Shown: in pieces, positions 26,353 through 34,908 of the stretch
Layout: each line of letters starts with the position of its first letter
Numbering within the stretch: position 1 is the first letter of the stretch
Assembly: GCA_964017965.1 (NCBI GenBank)
Contig: CAXHNV010000001.1
Location: forward strand, 496,001 to 560,000
DNA: 64,000 nt
Source of the DNA: UBA2883 sp964017965
GTDB taxonomy: Bacteria > Cyanobacteriota > Vampirovibrionia > Gastranaerophilales > Gastranaerophilaceae
Direction: 5' to 3'
The notes under the pieces: model-generated
What the model saw: only the letters and a program-made list of their open reading frames with translations
Database searches by the model: none
Told to the model about the DNA's origin: nothing
Program-made: the position numbers and the translations under genes

Positions 26353-27027
26353 TTAACTTTTTCTTGCTTTTAAATCTCGTTCTTCTATCTTGTCTCGACG
26401 TGATTCGGGAATTAGGTTATATAAGTCGTCAATCTGTTTATTTTCAGTAATCATTTTTTCAACAATGAAGTTCAATAATGAAAATAAAGCATTGGTAATT
26501 TCGGGGTTATCTTGAATATCAATTAACCCCAATTCATGAACAGCATCATTTCCTGTAACTCTTACAAAGTCAAATGCTTTTTGTAACTTTGTAGATAATC
26601 CGTTAGCAACTAATATCCCGATTTTATCACTTATTTTTCCATTATATTTTGATTGTTTACAATCATCACAAATTTCATCACACAATTTATCAAGTGCAAG
26701 TCGTAATAATGCTGCTGCACCTCTTGCTGATTTATTGGATATTTCACGTGCTTCATTATATAGTTCTTTGACGTTTTCCGGCATGTCATCGTTTGGCATA
26801 GGAGCAGTAGAATTTGATGGGATAAGCATCTCTTGACCATTCCAAACTATTACTTCATCACAGCAGGAACATTTGGAGGCTGAAAGGTTTGTTCCTAAGC
26901 TACCGCTATAATAAGAACCATTTAAAAAAGAGCAGTCATCGTAATAATACATACGGGCATATGCTCCGCAATATGGGCAATTAAAAGCATCTAAATCAAT
27001 TTGGGGTGCTACATATTTCTTATCCAT
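26353..27027 (-). CDS. DUF4145 domain protein with zinc-finger N-terminus
   Basis: A 224-residue protein. The first 65 residues hold two Cys pairs (FNCPYCGAY and SKCSCCDEV), a probable zinc ribbon. The C-terminal part matches DUF4145: ALLRLALDKLCDEI then TGNDAVHELG, a HEPN-like helical domain found alone or in restriction enzymes and defence genes. It lies 23 bp upstream of the DUF3800 gene on the same strand and probably in one operon with it. Confidence 0.8.
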   Translation of the reverse strand: MDKKYVAPQIDLDAFNCPYCGAYARMYYYDDCSFLNGSYYSGSLGTNLSASKCSCCDEVIVWNGQEMLIPSNSTAPMPNDDMPENVKELYNEAREISNKSARGAAALLRLALDKLCDEICDDCKQSKYNGKISDKIGILVANGLSTKLQKAFDFVRVTGNDAVHELGLIDIQDNPEITNALFSLLNFIVEKMITENKQIDDLYNLIPESRRDKIEERDLKARKS

Positions 27028-27055
27028 CTTTAATCCTTATTCATATTTATAAAAA

Positions 27056-27328
27056 CTATTCATCAATCAAGGTGAAATCATCGCCAAGATTATTTTCGAG
27101 CATTTTAGCAAAATCAGAAAACTTAACTCCTGCAGCTTCTGCAATTTTCCAAGCAGTTGACAAACTACAACCTACAATTCCGTGTTCAATTTTACTTAAA
27201 TTTCCACGGTCAATATCATATTCATCAGCGAATCGTCTTTGTGATTTACCGGTTATTTTACGTAATTGTTCAAAAATCACACCGCTTGAAACTTTAAACT
27301 TATTCAACTTTTCTTCATCTGGTTGCAT
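27056..27328 (-). CDS. XRE-family regulator
   Basis: A 90-residue helix-turn-helix protein (from ATG 27328): FEQLRKITGKSQRRFADEYD, recognition segment IDRGNLSKIEHGIVG, and a C-terminal helix with an acidic end. Starting at 27328 (MQPDEEK) avoids a long non-homologous extension; CAGGT lies upstream. It is the second regulator downstream of the 27392-27736 XRE gene, as in the nuclease module at 8-9 kb, and precedes DUF4145 and DUF3800 on the same strand. Confidence 0.8.
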   Translation of the reverse strand: MQPDEEKLNKFKVSSGVIFEQLRKITGKSQRRFADEYDIDRGNLSKIEHGIVGCSLSTAWKIAEAAGVKFSDFAKMLENNLGDDFTLIDE

Positions 27329-27391
27329 ATTTACAGCATACCTGTTATCATATTTGTATGTTCTGAAAAAAACCAGCCACAATGGAGGTTA

Positions 27392-27736
27392 TTATGTAAA
27401 ATATTTATTTGCTAAGATTAAAATTTTATAAATATCCTTAAGGTTATCTTGTGGGAATGTTTGCAAAATTTCAGTTATTGCACTCAGATAATCAAGATGT
27501 TCTTTTAATAGAGCATTAGGCTTAGAAGAAAAAAGAACTACCGGATGTATATTAAGTGCGTTACAAAGTTTAGCTAAGGTTTCACTATTTGGATAATTTT
27601 TACCGGCTTCAATGCGGTAAATCGTTCCCGTATCTTTACCTATAAGTTCTGCGAGCTTTTCTTGAGTTAATCCCTTAGAAGTTCTTATCTCTTTTATAGA
27701 AATACCTATATTTTTTCTAATATCTTCACCATTCAT
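27392..27736 (-). CDS. XRE-family regulator (nuclease module 2)
   Basis: A 114-residue protein with an N-terminal XRE domain (EIRTSKGLTQEKLAELIGKD, recognition helix GTIYRIEAGKNYPN) and a helical C-terminus ending NLKDIYKILIL. It is the counterpart of the regulator at 8622-8963 and is divergent from the second nuclease gene, with a palindromic operator-like site in between. Confidence 0.88.
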   Translation of the reverse strand: MNGEDIRKNIGISIKEIRTSKGLTQEKLAELIGKDTGTIYRIEAGKNYPNSETLAKLCNALNIHPVVLFSSKPNALLKEHLDYLSAITEILQTFPQDNLKDIYKILILANKYFT

Positions 27737-27784
27737 AGTAATATAATAGGCTGTTTATTTATTTTAATCCACTTGTTTTCATGG

Positions 27785-27817
27785 TTATTATATAGGCGTT
27801 GTTTGCCTATAATAATA
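27785..27817. promoter_or_regulatory. Inverted repeat in the XRE/nuclease divergent region, probable operator
   Basis: An inverted repeat with arms TTATTATATAGGC (left) and GCCTATAATAATA (right), spaced by GTTGTTT, lies in the 134-bp gap between the XRE gene and the nuclease. A further half-site (TAATATAATAGGC) is near 27740-27750 beside the XRE start. This fits an autoregulated XRE operator. Confidence 0.55.
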
Positions 27818-27870
27818 TAAATAATGATTATTTTCTCATAGTATAAAGAGTAGTATCGAAGGAGTAAATT

Positions 27871-28299
27871 ATGAAAAAGATTATTTTATTACTGGCTATG
27901 GTTTTGGGGTTAGCAGTGTATGCTGCAGAGAGAGTGCAAGTAACGCTCTCACGGGTCTATGACGGCGACACAATAGAAGTTATAAACGAGACTGGAGCAA
28001 AAGAAAACATCCGTCTAATAGGTATAGACTGTTACGAAACCTCTGCAAATAACAGAGCCTACAAACAAGCCTACGAAAACAAACTGTCAATAGAGCAAGT
28101 TATAGCAGAAGGTACAAAAGCTAAACTTGCACTTATAGAACTGTTTAAAACAAACGCAAACAAAAAGCTCTACTTAGAACGGCACGGCAAAGACCACTAT
28201 AACAGAACATTGGGCATAATTTACTTAGGTAAAATAAATATTAACAAATACATGCTTGAATCCGGCAATGCGCTTGAATACATTTATATAAAACATTAA
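27871..28299 (+). CDS. Secreted staphylococcal-nuclease-like protein, copy 2
   Basis: The 142-residue paralogue of 8058-8486, with the same signal peptide (MKKIILLLAMVLGLAVYAA), the same catalytic residues (DGDT, IRLIGID..ET, and RTLG, though YGR is here YNR) and the same last 17 residues. GAAGGAGTAAATT before the ATG is shared with copy 1. Differences are concentrated in the middle (residues 58-90). The pair suggests a duplicated cassette; the copy lies next to the DUF3800/DUF4145 island and immediately before a tRNA-Gly 3' end. Confidence 0.88.
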   Translation: MKKIILLLAMVLGLAVYAAERVQVTLSRVYDGDTIEVINETGAKENIRLIGIDCYETSANNRAYKQAYENKLSIEQVIAEGTKAKLALIELFKTNANKKLYLERHGKDHYNRTLGIIYLGKININKYMLESGNALEYIYIKH

Positions 28300-28308
28300 A
28301 AAAGCAGC

Positions 28309-28337
28309 AAAAAAAGAGACCCGTAGGTCTCTTTTTT
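28309..28337. terminator. Bidirectional intrinsic terminator
   Basis: The stem AAAGAGACC / GGTCTCTTT with loop CGTA, flanked by A and T runs, ends the nuclease gene on the plus strand and tRNA-Gly on the minus strand. Confidence 0.9.
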
Positions 28338-28340
28338 AAA

Positions 28341-28415
28341 TGGAGCGGGAGACGAGGCTCGAACTCGCGACATCCTCCTTGGCAAGGAGGCATTCTACCA
28401 CTGAATTACCCCCGC
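28341..28415 (-). tRNA. tRNA-Gly (GCC)
   Basis: On the minus strand GCGGGGG pairs with CTCCCGC, the anticodon loop is TTGCCAA (anticodon GCC), the T arm has GTTCGAG and CCA is encoded. The 3' end faces the accessory island. Confidence 0.96.
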
Positions 28416-28450
28416 AATTCATACATCCATAATACTAAATAAATTTCTTA

Positions 28451-28480
28451 TGTCAAGTATATTTTTTCTTGTTGTATAAT
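28451..28480 (+). promoter_or_regulatory. Promoter for tRNA-Thr
   Basis: TGTCAA (28451-28456) and TATAAT (28475-28480) are separated by 18 bp, with the -10 box nine bases before the tRNA-Thr gene. Confidence 0.5.
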
Positions 28481-28488
28481 ATTATTAT

Positions 28489-28561
28489 GCCGATGTGGCA
28501 CAGGTGGTAGCGCAACTGATTCGTAATCAGTAGGTCGGGAGTTCGAATCTCCCCATCGGCA
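28489..28561 (+). tRNA. tRNA-Thr (CGT)
   Basis: GCCGATG pairs with CATCGGC, the anticodon stem-loop is CTGATTCGTAATCAG (anticodon CGT) and the T arm has GTTCGAA. CCA is not encoded, unlike the Asp, Gly and Glu tRNAs here. Confidence 0.95.
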
Positions 28562-28631
28562 AGTTTTTCAAAAATTTGTAGTAAAATTGCCTTCCCATCG
28601 GCAATTATCTCGTAACAAGCATAGGACTATC

Positions 28632-29144
28632 ATGGCAGACAAAATAATTATCTTCTCAGGTAAACAATACTCCGGCAAGGACACAGCAGGCAAAATCTTC
28701 CTGGAAGCCATGCCCAACTTTAAACGCTGTGCCATGGGCGACATAATAAAGCTCGAATACGGTAAACAACATAACCTCACCTACGAAGAAATCGAAAAAA
28801 ATAAACCACTCTACCGTGCCGGTCTCATAGAACTCGGTAACTATGGTCGTAGCCAATCCCCTGACTACTGGCTCGAAAAAATAATAGAAACCCCAGGTAA
28901 CATAATAGTAACAGATGTCCGTGTTCCCCACGAATACGAAGTCTTCAAAAACGCCGGCGCTATCTCTATCCGCATAGAAGCTGCAAGAGACGTCCGCGCC
29001 CAACGAGGTACCCTAATAGGTGAAGACGATATCACAGAAACCGGACTGGATAACGTTACCGACTGGGATTACATAATAGAAAACAATTCCGATTACCCTT
29101 CCTTCAAAAAGTCCGTATTGCAAGTAATCGAAAATTTGATATAA
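28632..29144 (+). CDS. P-loop nucleotide kinase-like protein
   Basis: A 170-residue P-loop protein. The Walker A is SGKQYSGKDTAG at the N-terminus; later ITDVRVPHEYEVFKNAG holds an Asp and basic residues, and RDVRAQRG resembles a lid arginine cluster. The pattern is that of deoxynucleoside-monophosphate kinase or phosphomevalonate-kinase-like families; phage dNMP kinases are the nearest recognisable type. The ATG at 28632 is supported by TAGGA upstream; a longer open frame from 28587 has no such site. The stop lies seven bases before the GH57 gene, so the two are probably co-transcribed. Confidence 0.78.
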   Translation: MADKIIIFSGKQYSGKDTAGKIFLEAMPNFKRCAMGDIIKLEYGKQHNLTYEEIEKNKPLYRAGLIELGNYGRSQSPDYWLEKIIETPGNIIVTDVRVPHEYEVFKNAGAISIRIEAARDVRAQRGTLIGEDDITETGLDNVTDWDYIIENNSDYPSFKKSVLQVIENLI

Positions 29145-29151
29145 TAGTCCT

Positions 29152-31359
29152 ATGAACAATATAGCTAAGAAGTTATCAGTCGCATTCTATTGGCACATGC
29201 ACCAGCCGGTCTACGAGCTTGACGGCGTATTTTATATGCCCTGGGCTAGACTTCACGCTGTAAAAGACTATCTCGATATGGTTAACATCTTAGAAAAGTT
29301 CCCGAAGCTTAAACTCAACTTCGACGTTGTTCCCGCACTCGTTGACGATATGCTTCAATACACAGAAAAAGGGTTCAACGATATCCACTCAACTATAACC
29401 CTAACCCCCATAGAAGATCTCGATGACAGTGAAAAAGAATATATTCTGAACAATTTCTTCAACTCAAAATACGAGACAATGGTGCGTAAATACCCGCGCT
29501 ATAAAGATTTGTCCTACAAAAGATACTTTGAAGAAAAAAGCAGACCGGAAGATTTTACAGATCAGGAATACTCTGATATCATTGCGCTTTTTAACCTCTC
29601 CTGGATTGACCCGTCTCACCATAACAGGTATGAAGGTCTAAGTGAACTTATCGCAAAAGGTGAGAACTACACGCTTGAAGACCGTCGTAAAATAATCGAC
29701 ATTCACCAGCAAATAATGCGTGATATCATCCCGACCTATAGAAAATACATCGAAGAAGGAAGAGTAGAAATTACAACAAGCCCATATTATCATCCGATAA
29801 TGCCTATCTTATGCGATTATGAAACAACAACAGCTAACCTGCCTGATAGAGAAAATCTGCCGGTAAACTTCGACCTCAAAGAAGATGCTCATCAACAGGT
29901 AAAATTGGCTCTGGATAAGATAGAATCAGCACTTGGTATGAGACCAAAAGGGTTTTGGGCGTCTGAATACTGTCTGACAGATGAAGTCCTTAAGCTTCTT
30001 GCTGAAGAAGGGCTGAATTGGACGATTTCCGATGAAACTATTCTTTCAAAAAGTATCGGGTTTGAGTTCGTAAGAGATTTTAAAGGTAACCTCGAAGACC
30101 CATACTATCTGCTCAAAACCTACAATTACAACACAGAAGATTCTGATATAAACATTATCTTCCGTGATTCGCATCTGCCAAATCTCATAAACTTTGAATA
30201 CTGTAATGTTGATGCGAAAACAGCGTCTAACGATTTGTATAACAAAATCAAATCTGTTCAAAACAAATTACTGGTTTCACCTGATGAAAACCACCTGTTA
30301 ACAATAGCACTCGACGGTGAAAACTGTTGGGAAAACTACGAAAACGACGGTAACGACTTCTTAGAAAGCATATATTCAAAAATAACAGCAGACGATTCCA
30401 TAGAAACAGTCTTGATAAGCGATTATATCTCAGCAGACAGAAACCCGAAAATCCTAACAAAAATCCACCCGGGTTCTTGGATAAACAAAAACTTTAACTT
30501 CTGGATAGGTGAACCTGTTAAAAACCTTGCTTGGCAATACCTGTGCAATGTTCGAAACGATGTTTTAAATATTTTAGAATCTCAGCCTGACAAAAAAGAT
30601 GAGGTAATGAAAGAAATCTATATCGCAGAAGGCAGCGATTGGTTCTGGTGGTATGGTGAACCTAATAACTCCGGGCAAGATAACGTGTTTGATTTCTTGT
30701 TCAGAGAGCACCTGAAAAATACTTATAAAATTTTAGGTGTAAACCCGCCAAAATATCTTGACATCTCAATTATTGAATCGGCTTCAAAACAGAACAATTA
30801 CAATCCTTATGCGACACCGTCTGCAAAAATGTTGTATACAAAAAGCATTAATTTGATTGACGGACCTGTGTTCCACGAGAGTAAACTGTTTGATAATATA
30901 AGCTATGGGTTTGATAACGACAATATTTATTTTGAGCTTAAATTAAATGCAAAACTTGATGAGTTTGAAAATAAAAAATCAAAGATACATCAGTTCTGTA
31001 TATATATGAGAAACCCGAAAGCAAACAGGGACGGTTCAAACATAAGATTATCTCACAAGACGGATGTAGTATTCCCAATCTTAAAAGAAAAATACCATAA
31101 TGAACTATCAATAACCTTGCTTGATAACAAGTTATTCCCGTCATACTTATCTGTTGCTATGCCTGATAATATGTGGAAACTGGTAGATTCAGACGGATTA
31201 AATATAACATATAATGAAAAACTAAGTATTCGTATTCCGTTTAACGATATTGGAATTCAGTCAGGCGAACAGTTAGAGTTCTTTTTTGTGATTGCAAACT
31301 CGGGTTTAAGAAGTGCATTTATGCCAAAAGACACTCTTATCCCTGTTCAAAGACCATAA
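29152..31359 (+). CDS. Glycoside hydrolase family 57 protein
   Basis: A 735-residue GH57 enzyme, acting on alpha-glucans such as starch or glycogen (amylase, amylopullulanase or glucanotransferase type). It opens with SVAFYWHMHQPVYELDGVFY, and shows TTSPYYHPIMPIL, GFWASEYCLTDEV (the catalytic Glu region of GH57) and ALDGENCWENYENDG. The segment EGSDWFWWYGEP is typical of the helical domain. The last 180 residues form a beta-rich accessory domain. No signal peptide, so the substrate is probably internal glycogen. Confidence 0.9.
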   Translation: MNNIAKKLSVAFYWHMHQPVYELDGVFYMPWARLHAVKDYLDMVNILEKFPKLKLNFDVVPALVDDMLQYTEKGFNDIHSTITLTPIEDLDDSEKEYILNNFFNSKYETMVRKYPRYKDLSYKRYFEEKSRPEDFTDQEYSDIIALFNLSWIDPSHHNRYEGLSELIAKGENYTLEDRRKIIDIHQQIMRDIIPTYRKYIEEGRVEITTSPYYHPIMPILCDYETTTANLPDRENLPVNFDLKEDAHQQVKLALDKIESALGMRPKGFWASEYCLTDEVLKLLAEEGLNWTISDETILSKSIGFEFVRDFKGNLEDPYYLLKTYNYNTEDSDINIIFRDSHLPNLINFEYCNVDAKTASNDLYNKIKSVQNKLLVSPDENHLLTIALDGENCWENYENDGNDFLESIYSKITADDSIETVLISDYISADRNPKILTKIHPGSWINKNFNFWIGEPVKNLAWQYLCNVRNDVLNILESQPDKKDEVMKEIYIAEGSDWFWWYGEPNNSGQDNVFDFLFREHLKNTYKILGVNPPKYLDISIIESASKQNNYNPYATPSAKMLYTKSINLIDGPVFHESKLFDNISYGFDNDNIYFELKLNAKLDEFENKKSKIHQFCIYMRNPKANRDGSNIRLSHKTDVVFPILKEKYHNELSITLLDNKLFPSYLSVAMPDNMWKLVDSDGLNITYNEKLSIRIPFNDIGIQSGEQLEFFFVIANSGLRSAFMPKDTLIPVQRP

Positions 31360-31389
31360 AAAAAGATTGGCTTTTTACCAATCTTTTTT
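31358..31389. terminator. Bidirectional intrinsic terminator
   Basis: AAAAGATTGG pairs with CCAATCTTTT across loop CTTTTTA between the convergent GH57 gene and the exported protein gene; A and T runs lie on both sides. Confidence 0.88.
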
Positions 31390-31392
31390 AGT

Positions 31393-31875
31393 TTATTTTG
31401 CTGTTGCAATTATTTGAACTTTTGTTTGCATCATTTCTTCTGTAATCAGCCATTTGCCGTTTGGTTGTTTTTTGACTACCATATAGGCTTTTAACTTATA
31501 ATTTTCACCTGAAGGCTGGCGAAGTGAAGAGATTTTGTAAGTATCTGTTCCTGTTTGGGCAACAGATACGTTTGAGTAATAGTTTTTATAACGTCTTACT
31601 TTCGCGATAGCCTGACTTTTTTTCATCTCGCTGATATATCTTTGAGTATTAGTAACTCTGGTAACAGTTGTTCCGTCTTTTTTCAATACAACTCTGATAA
31701 TCTTAGCGTCAGGAGCGTACATAGTAGTAAGAGTCGGGCTATAATTGTTTGCAGCATTCACATAACTGTGAAAGAAGTTCAGAGCTTCTGCTGATGTACT
31801 TGCAGCGAAAGCAACACCGCTAACGACTGTCATAACTAATAAACTAACGAATAAATTCTTGATATTTTTAAACAT
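31393..31875 (-). CDS. Exported protein, unknown function
   Basis: A 160-residue protein with a clear signal peptide (MFKNIKNLFVSLLVMTVVSG, ending near AFAA). The mature part is a compact alpha/beta domain (helical start EALNFFHSYVNAAN, then paired strands) of the size and pattern of NTF2/SnoaL-like folds, but this is a guess. ATG 31875 has AGGGGGAC upstream. It overlaps the lysC stop by eight bases, so it is likely translated from the lysC message. Confidence 0.75.
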   Translation of the reverse strand: MFKNIKNLFVSLLVMTVVSGVAFAASTSAEALNFFHSYVNAANNYSPTLTTMYAPDAKIIRVVLKKDGTTVTRVTNTQRYISEMKKSQAIAKVRRYKNYYSNVSVAQTGTDTYKISSLRQPSGENYKLKAYMVVKKQPNGKWLITEEMMQTKVQIIATAK

Positions 31876-33136
31876 CCGGTAAAGTCCCCCTAACATCTGC
31901 GACTTCGTCACATTCGAGATTAAACGCTTTATGTAAAGCAACGATTGCTTTGTTAGCATCAAGTTCATCAACGAGACAGCTGATTTTAATCTCACTTGTA
32001 GAAATCATCTTTATATTAATATCATCATCTGCAAGAGTATTAAACATCTTAGCAGCTATACCCGGTCGGTCAATCATACCTGCACCAACAATTGAAACTT
32101 TGGCAATATTTTCGTCGACCTGAAATCTGCTTGCCCCGATAGCTTCTTTCATATTATCGAGGGTTTTGAGTGTTTTATCCAAATCAGCTTTATCGATAGT
32201 AAACGCGATATCGTTGGTGTTTTCTATCTTTCTTGCATACGATTGAATAATCATATCAACAGATATATTAGCTTCAGAAAGCTTGTTAAATATCTGAGCA
32301 GCGCGTCCGGGTACGTCAGGTACGTCACAGACAACAATCCTGAGTTGTGTAAGGTCTGCGGCAACACCTGTAACAGGTCTTTGAAGTTCCATATCTTCTA
32401 CTCCTACAATTAATGTTCCTAAATTTTCGAGTTTAAAACTACTACGTACTCTAAGCGGTACGTTAAAAGTTTTTGCTGTTTCAACAGCACGCGGATGAAG
32501 TACGTTAGCACCTACTCTTGCAAGCTCAAGCATTTCTTCATAAGAGATAGTTTGAAGTCTTGAAGCTGTTGGGACAACGCGCGGGTCAGTTGTATAAACC
32601 CCTTCAACATCGGTATAAATATCACAGCGTGCAGCTTCCAGCGCTGCAGCCAATGCAACTGCAGAGGTATCTGAACCGCCTCTGCCTAATGTTGTAACTT
32701 CACCCTCAGGTGTTACACCCTGGAACCCGGCAATTACTACAACTTTACCTTGGTTCAAGTGGTTTTTTATCCTGTCTGTTTTAATATCTACAATTCTTGC
32801 TTTTGAATGTACGTTTTCGGTAATAATCCCTACCTGCATAGCATTCATACTAACCGCATCACCGCCTGCTGCCTGAATAGCCATTGCGAGCAGCGCGATT
32901 GAAATCCCTTCGCCTGTTGACAATAACATATCCATTTCACGACCTGAAGGGTTTGGTGAGATTTCTTTTGCCATTTTAACTAAATGGTCTGTTGTGTGTC
33001 CCATTGCAGAAACGACTACTACAACGTCGTTACCCAAGTTCTTTTCTCTTAATATAGTATTTGCAACATTTTTAATTTTTGATGTATCTGCTACAGATGT
33101 TCCGCCAAATTTTTGAACAATTATTTTTCTATTCAT
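31868..33136 (-). CDS. lysC: Aspartate kinase
   Basis: LysC phosphorylates aspartate, the first step to lysine, diaminopimelate, threonine and methionine. The 422-residue protein has QKFGGTSVAD at the start, LLSTGEG, LGRGGSDTSAVALAAAL, DVEGVYTTDPRVV, and two C-terminal ACT domains (with IVCDVPDVPGRAAQIFNKL and SIVGAGMIDRPGIAAKMF), so feedback inhibition by lysine and/or threonine is expected. dapB and asd lie 21 kb away. It overlaps the upstream TPR gene by eight bases. Confidence 0.96.
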   Translation of the reverse strand: MNRKIIVQKFGGTSVADTSKIKNVANTILREKNLGNDVVVVVSAMGHTTDHLVKMAKEISPNPSGREMDMLLSTGEGISIALLAMAIQAAGGDAVSMNAMQVGIITENVHSKARIVDIKTDRIKNHLNQGKVVVIAGFQGVTPEGEVTTLGRGGSDTSAVALAAALEAARCDIYTDVEGVYTTDPRVVPTASRLQTISYEEMLELARVGANVLHPRAVETAKTFNVPLRVRSSFKLENLGTLIVGVEDMELQRPVTGVAADLTQLRIVVCDVPDVPGRAAQIFNKLSEANISVDMIIQSYARKIENTNDIAFTIDKADLDKTLKTLDNMKEAIGASRFQVDENIAKVSIVGAGMIDRPGIAAKMFNTLADDDINIKMISTSEIKISCLVDELDANKAIVALHKAFNLECDEVADVRGTLPDV

Positions 33137-34652
33137 AATCCCTCAAAAGCCCTTCCAGTTCAGTCTTTTCGTCGTTATAGAGTAGTTTTAAACCTAATGT
33201 CTCTATCCTTTTTGCAACCTCTAATGCTTTTTCTACATTATACTTATAACTATTTTGTTTTGCAAGATTATAAGTAATAATAAAATAATTATTTAACAAC
33301 GCTTCATTCGTTGTTGTTTTCATTATTTTTTTGAACTTTGTATTGGCGAGTTCGTAATTCTCTTTCTTTATCAGGAATTTCATATACTCTAAGATAATAT
33401 CTTCGGATTCATTAGAGTATTCAAGTGCTTTTTCAAACGCGGTTTTGGATTTTTCAACATTTCCGAGTTCAAGATAACAAATAGCTTTGAACATATAGTT
33501 TTTGCCTTTTGTTTCGTAATCTTTCTCACACTTTTTCAGTAATTCCATTGCGTGTTCATAGTTTTGGTTATCCATTTCAATCTCTGCATAAAGAAAGTTT
33601 GCAAGATGATTATCCGGATTGATTTCGAGTGATTTTGCGATATTAGTCATTGCCATTTCTTTATTATCGGTTCTCCAGAACGATAGAGCTAAGCAGGCAT
33701 ATATTTCATAACTGTTTTTGTTCGGTAAGAATTCGTTGGCTTTTTCAAGTTTCTCGATTGCATCACCGTGGTGTCCGAACTTTTGCAGAGATGTTGCCCA
33801 CGAAAGATATAGGTAATAAGTTTTTAGCCCATTCATCTCAGCCATTTTATAGAACGTTAGGGATTCTTTTTCTTTGTTTTTCATTGCATAAATATCACCG
33901 AGTAACAGATAAGTTTCTATTTTGAACTTGAATATAGTAAGTGCTTTTTTAGCAAACGATATAGCTTCATCATACTTTTCGGTTTTGAAATATATATATG
34001 CGATATTATGAAGTGCTTCGTGGTTGTTTTCTGTACAGTTTGCGACATGCTTCAGGCAAGAAAGCGCTGATTCGTAGTTCCCGAGTTCGATATCAACGAT
34101 TCCGAGCATGTATAAAGGTCTTATGTCTTTCTTGTTACGTTCCATAGACAGCTCAAGCTTTTCTTTAGCAGAACGATAGTGTTTTTGTTTAATAAGCAGA
34201 GCACCCCAAGAAAGATAAGCTTCTGAATCATCGGGGTTAATTTTTATGGCATGCTCATATTTTCTGATAGCGTCATCTGAATTCCCCATGACTGCAAGGC
34301 AATTCCCCCACAACACCAGTGCTTTAGCGTTAGATTTGTCTTTTTTATAGGCTGCAAGATAGAACTTTATTGCCTGGTTATAATCGCCTGTGGATTGTTT
34401 TATGACACCGAGATTCAATAGGGCATTAGATGATTTTGACGGAAAGCAAACGGCGCTTCTTAAGAGGTCTTCGGCTTCCTGTAATCTGCCCATTGAATAC
34501 ATGGATGATGCCATGTTTATAAACGCGTTTGAGGGCATGGCAGGAATTTTGCCGAGTTCTTTGTATCTGTCAACAAAAGAACTCGCACGCTTTATCTTCT
34601 CAATTATTTTACTTATCAAATCCTTTGACTTTATAAAATATTTGTTAGACAT
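33129..34652 (-). CDS. TPR-repeat protein
   Basis: A 507-residue protein consisting almost wholly of tetratricopeptide repeats, for instance NALLNLGVIKQSTGDYNQAI, SEAYLSWGALLIKQKHYRSA and LANFLYAEIEMDNQNYEHAM. No signal peptide or membrane segment. TPRs make protein-protein contacts; partners are unknown. The stop overlaps the lysC start, suggesting translation coupling, but no functional tie to lysine synthesis is evident. Confidence 0.85.
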   Translation of the reverse strand: MSNKYFIKSKDLISKIIEKIKRASSFVDRYKELGKIPAMPSNAFINMASSMYSMGRLQEAEDLLRSAVCFPSKSSNALLNLGVIKQSTGDYNQAIKFYLAAYKKDKSNAKALVLWGNCLAVMGNSDDAIRKYEHAIKINPDDSEAYLSWGALLIKQKHYRSAKEKLELSMERNKKDIRPLYMLGIVDIELGNYESALSCLKHVANCTENNHEALHNIAYIYFKTEKYDEAISFAKKALTIFKFKIETYLLLGDIYAMKNKEKESLTFYKMAEMNGLKTYYLYLSWATSLQKFGHHGDAIEKLEKANEFLPNKNSYEIYACLALSFWRTDNKEMAMTNIAKSLEINPDNHLANFLYAEIEMDNQNYEHAMELLKKCEKDYETKGKNYMFKAICYLELGNVEKSKTAFEKALEYSNESEDIILEYMKFLIKKENYELANTKFKKIMKTTTNEALLNNYFIITYNLAKQNSYKYNVEKALEVAKRIETLGLKLLYNDEKTELEGLLRDYE

Positions 34653-34776
34653 AAATACCTTAAACCATACTTACAGATACGTTAATTATAACATGAAAAA
34701 TAAATTGTAACAGTTTTGTCACAAACTAACAAAAAAAATTATTGTTTGATTTAATATGAGTGTAGGTTAAATAACA

Positions 34777-34908
34777 ATGAAATTTAGATTGGAAACTATG
34801 AAATTTAAAAACCATACAACGCAAAATCTAATAGAAGTCATTGAAAGATTAGTGTTTATTTCTAACGTACGACAGCTAAATTTCCAACAATATAAAAGGA
34901 ACGTATGA
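34777..34908 (+). CDS. Possible 43-codon upstream ORF
   Basis: A small frame begins MKFRLETMKFKNHTTQNLIE and ends in TGA that overlaps the start codon of the next gene (ATGATGA arrangement). The overlap and the direct repeat ATGAAATTTA at its start suggest a translated leader or coupled small protein, but there is no strong ribosome binding site (only AACA before the ATG) and no family. It may also be chance. Confidence 0.3.
   Translation: MKFRLETMKFKNHTTQNLIEVIERLVFISNVRQLNFQQYKRNV

Noticed and set aside
28551..28604. Short repeat of the tRNA-Thr 3' end just downstream (CCCATCGGCAA)
   Set aside because: Only 11 bases match, and the second copy forms its own small hairpin, so this may be chance; no insertion is supported.
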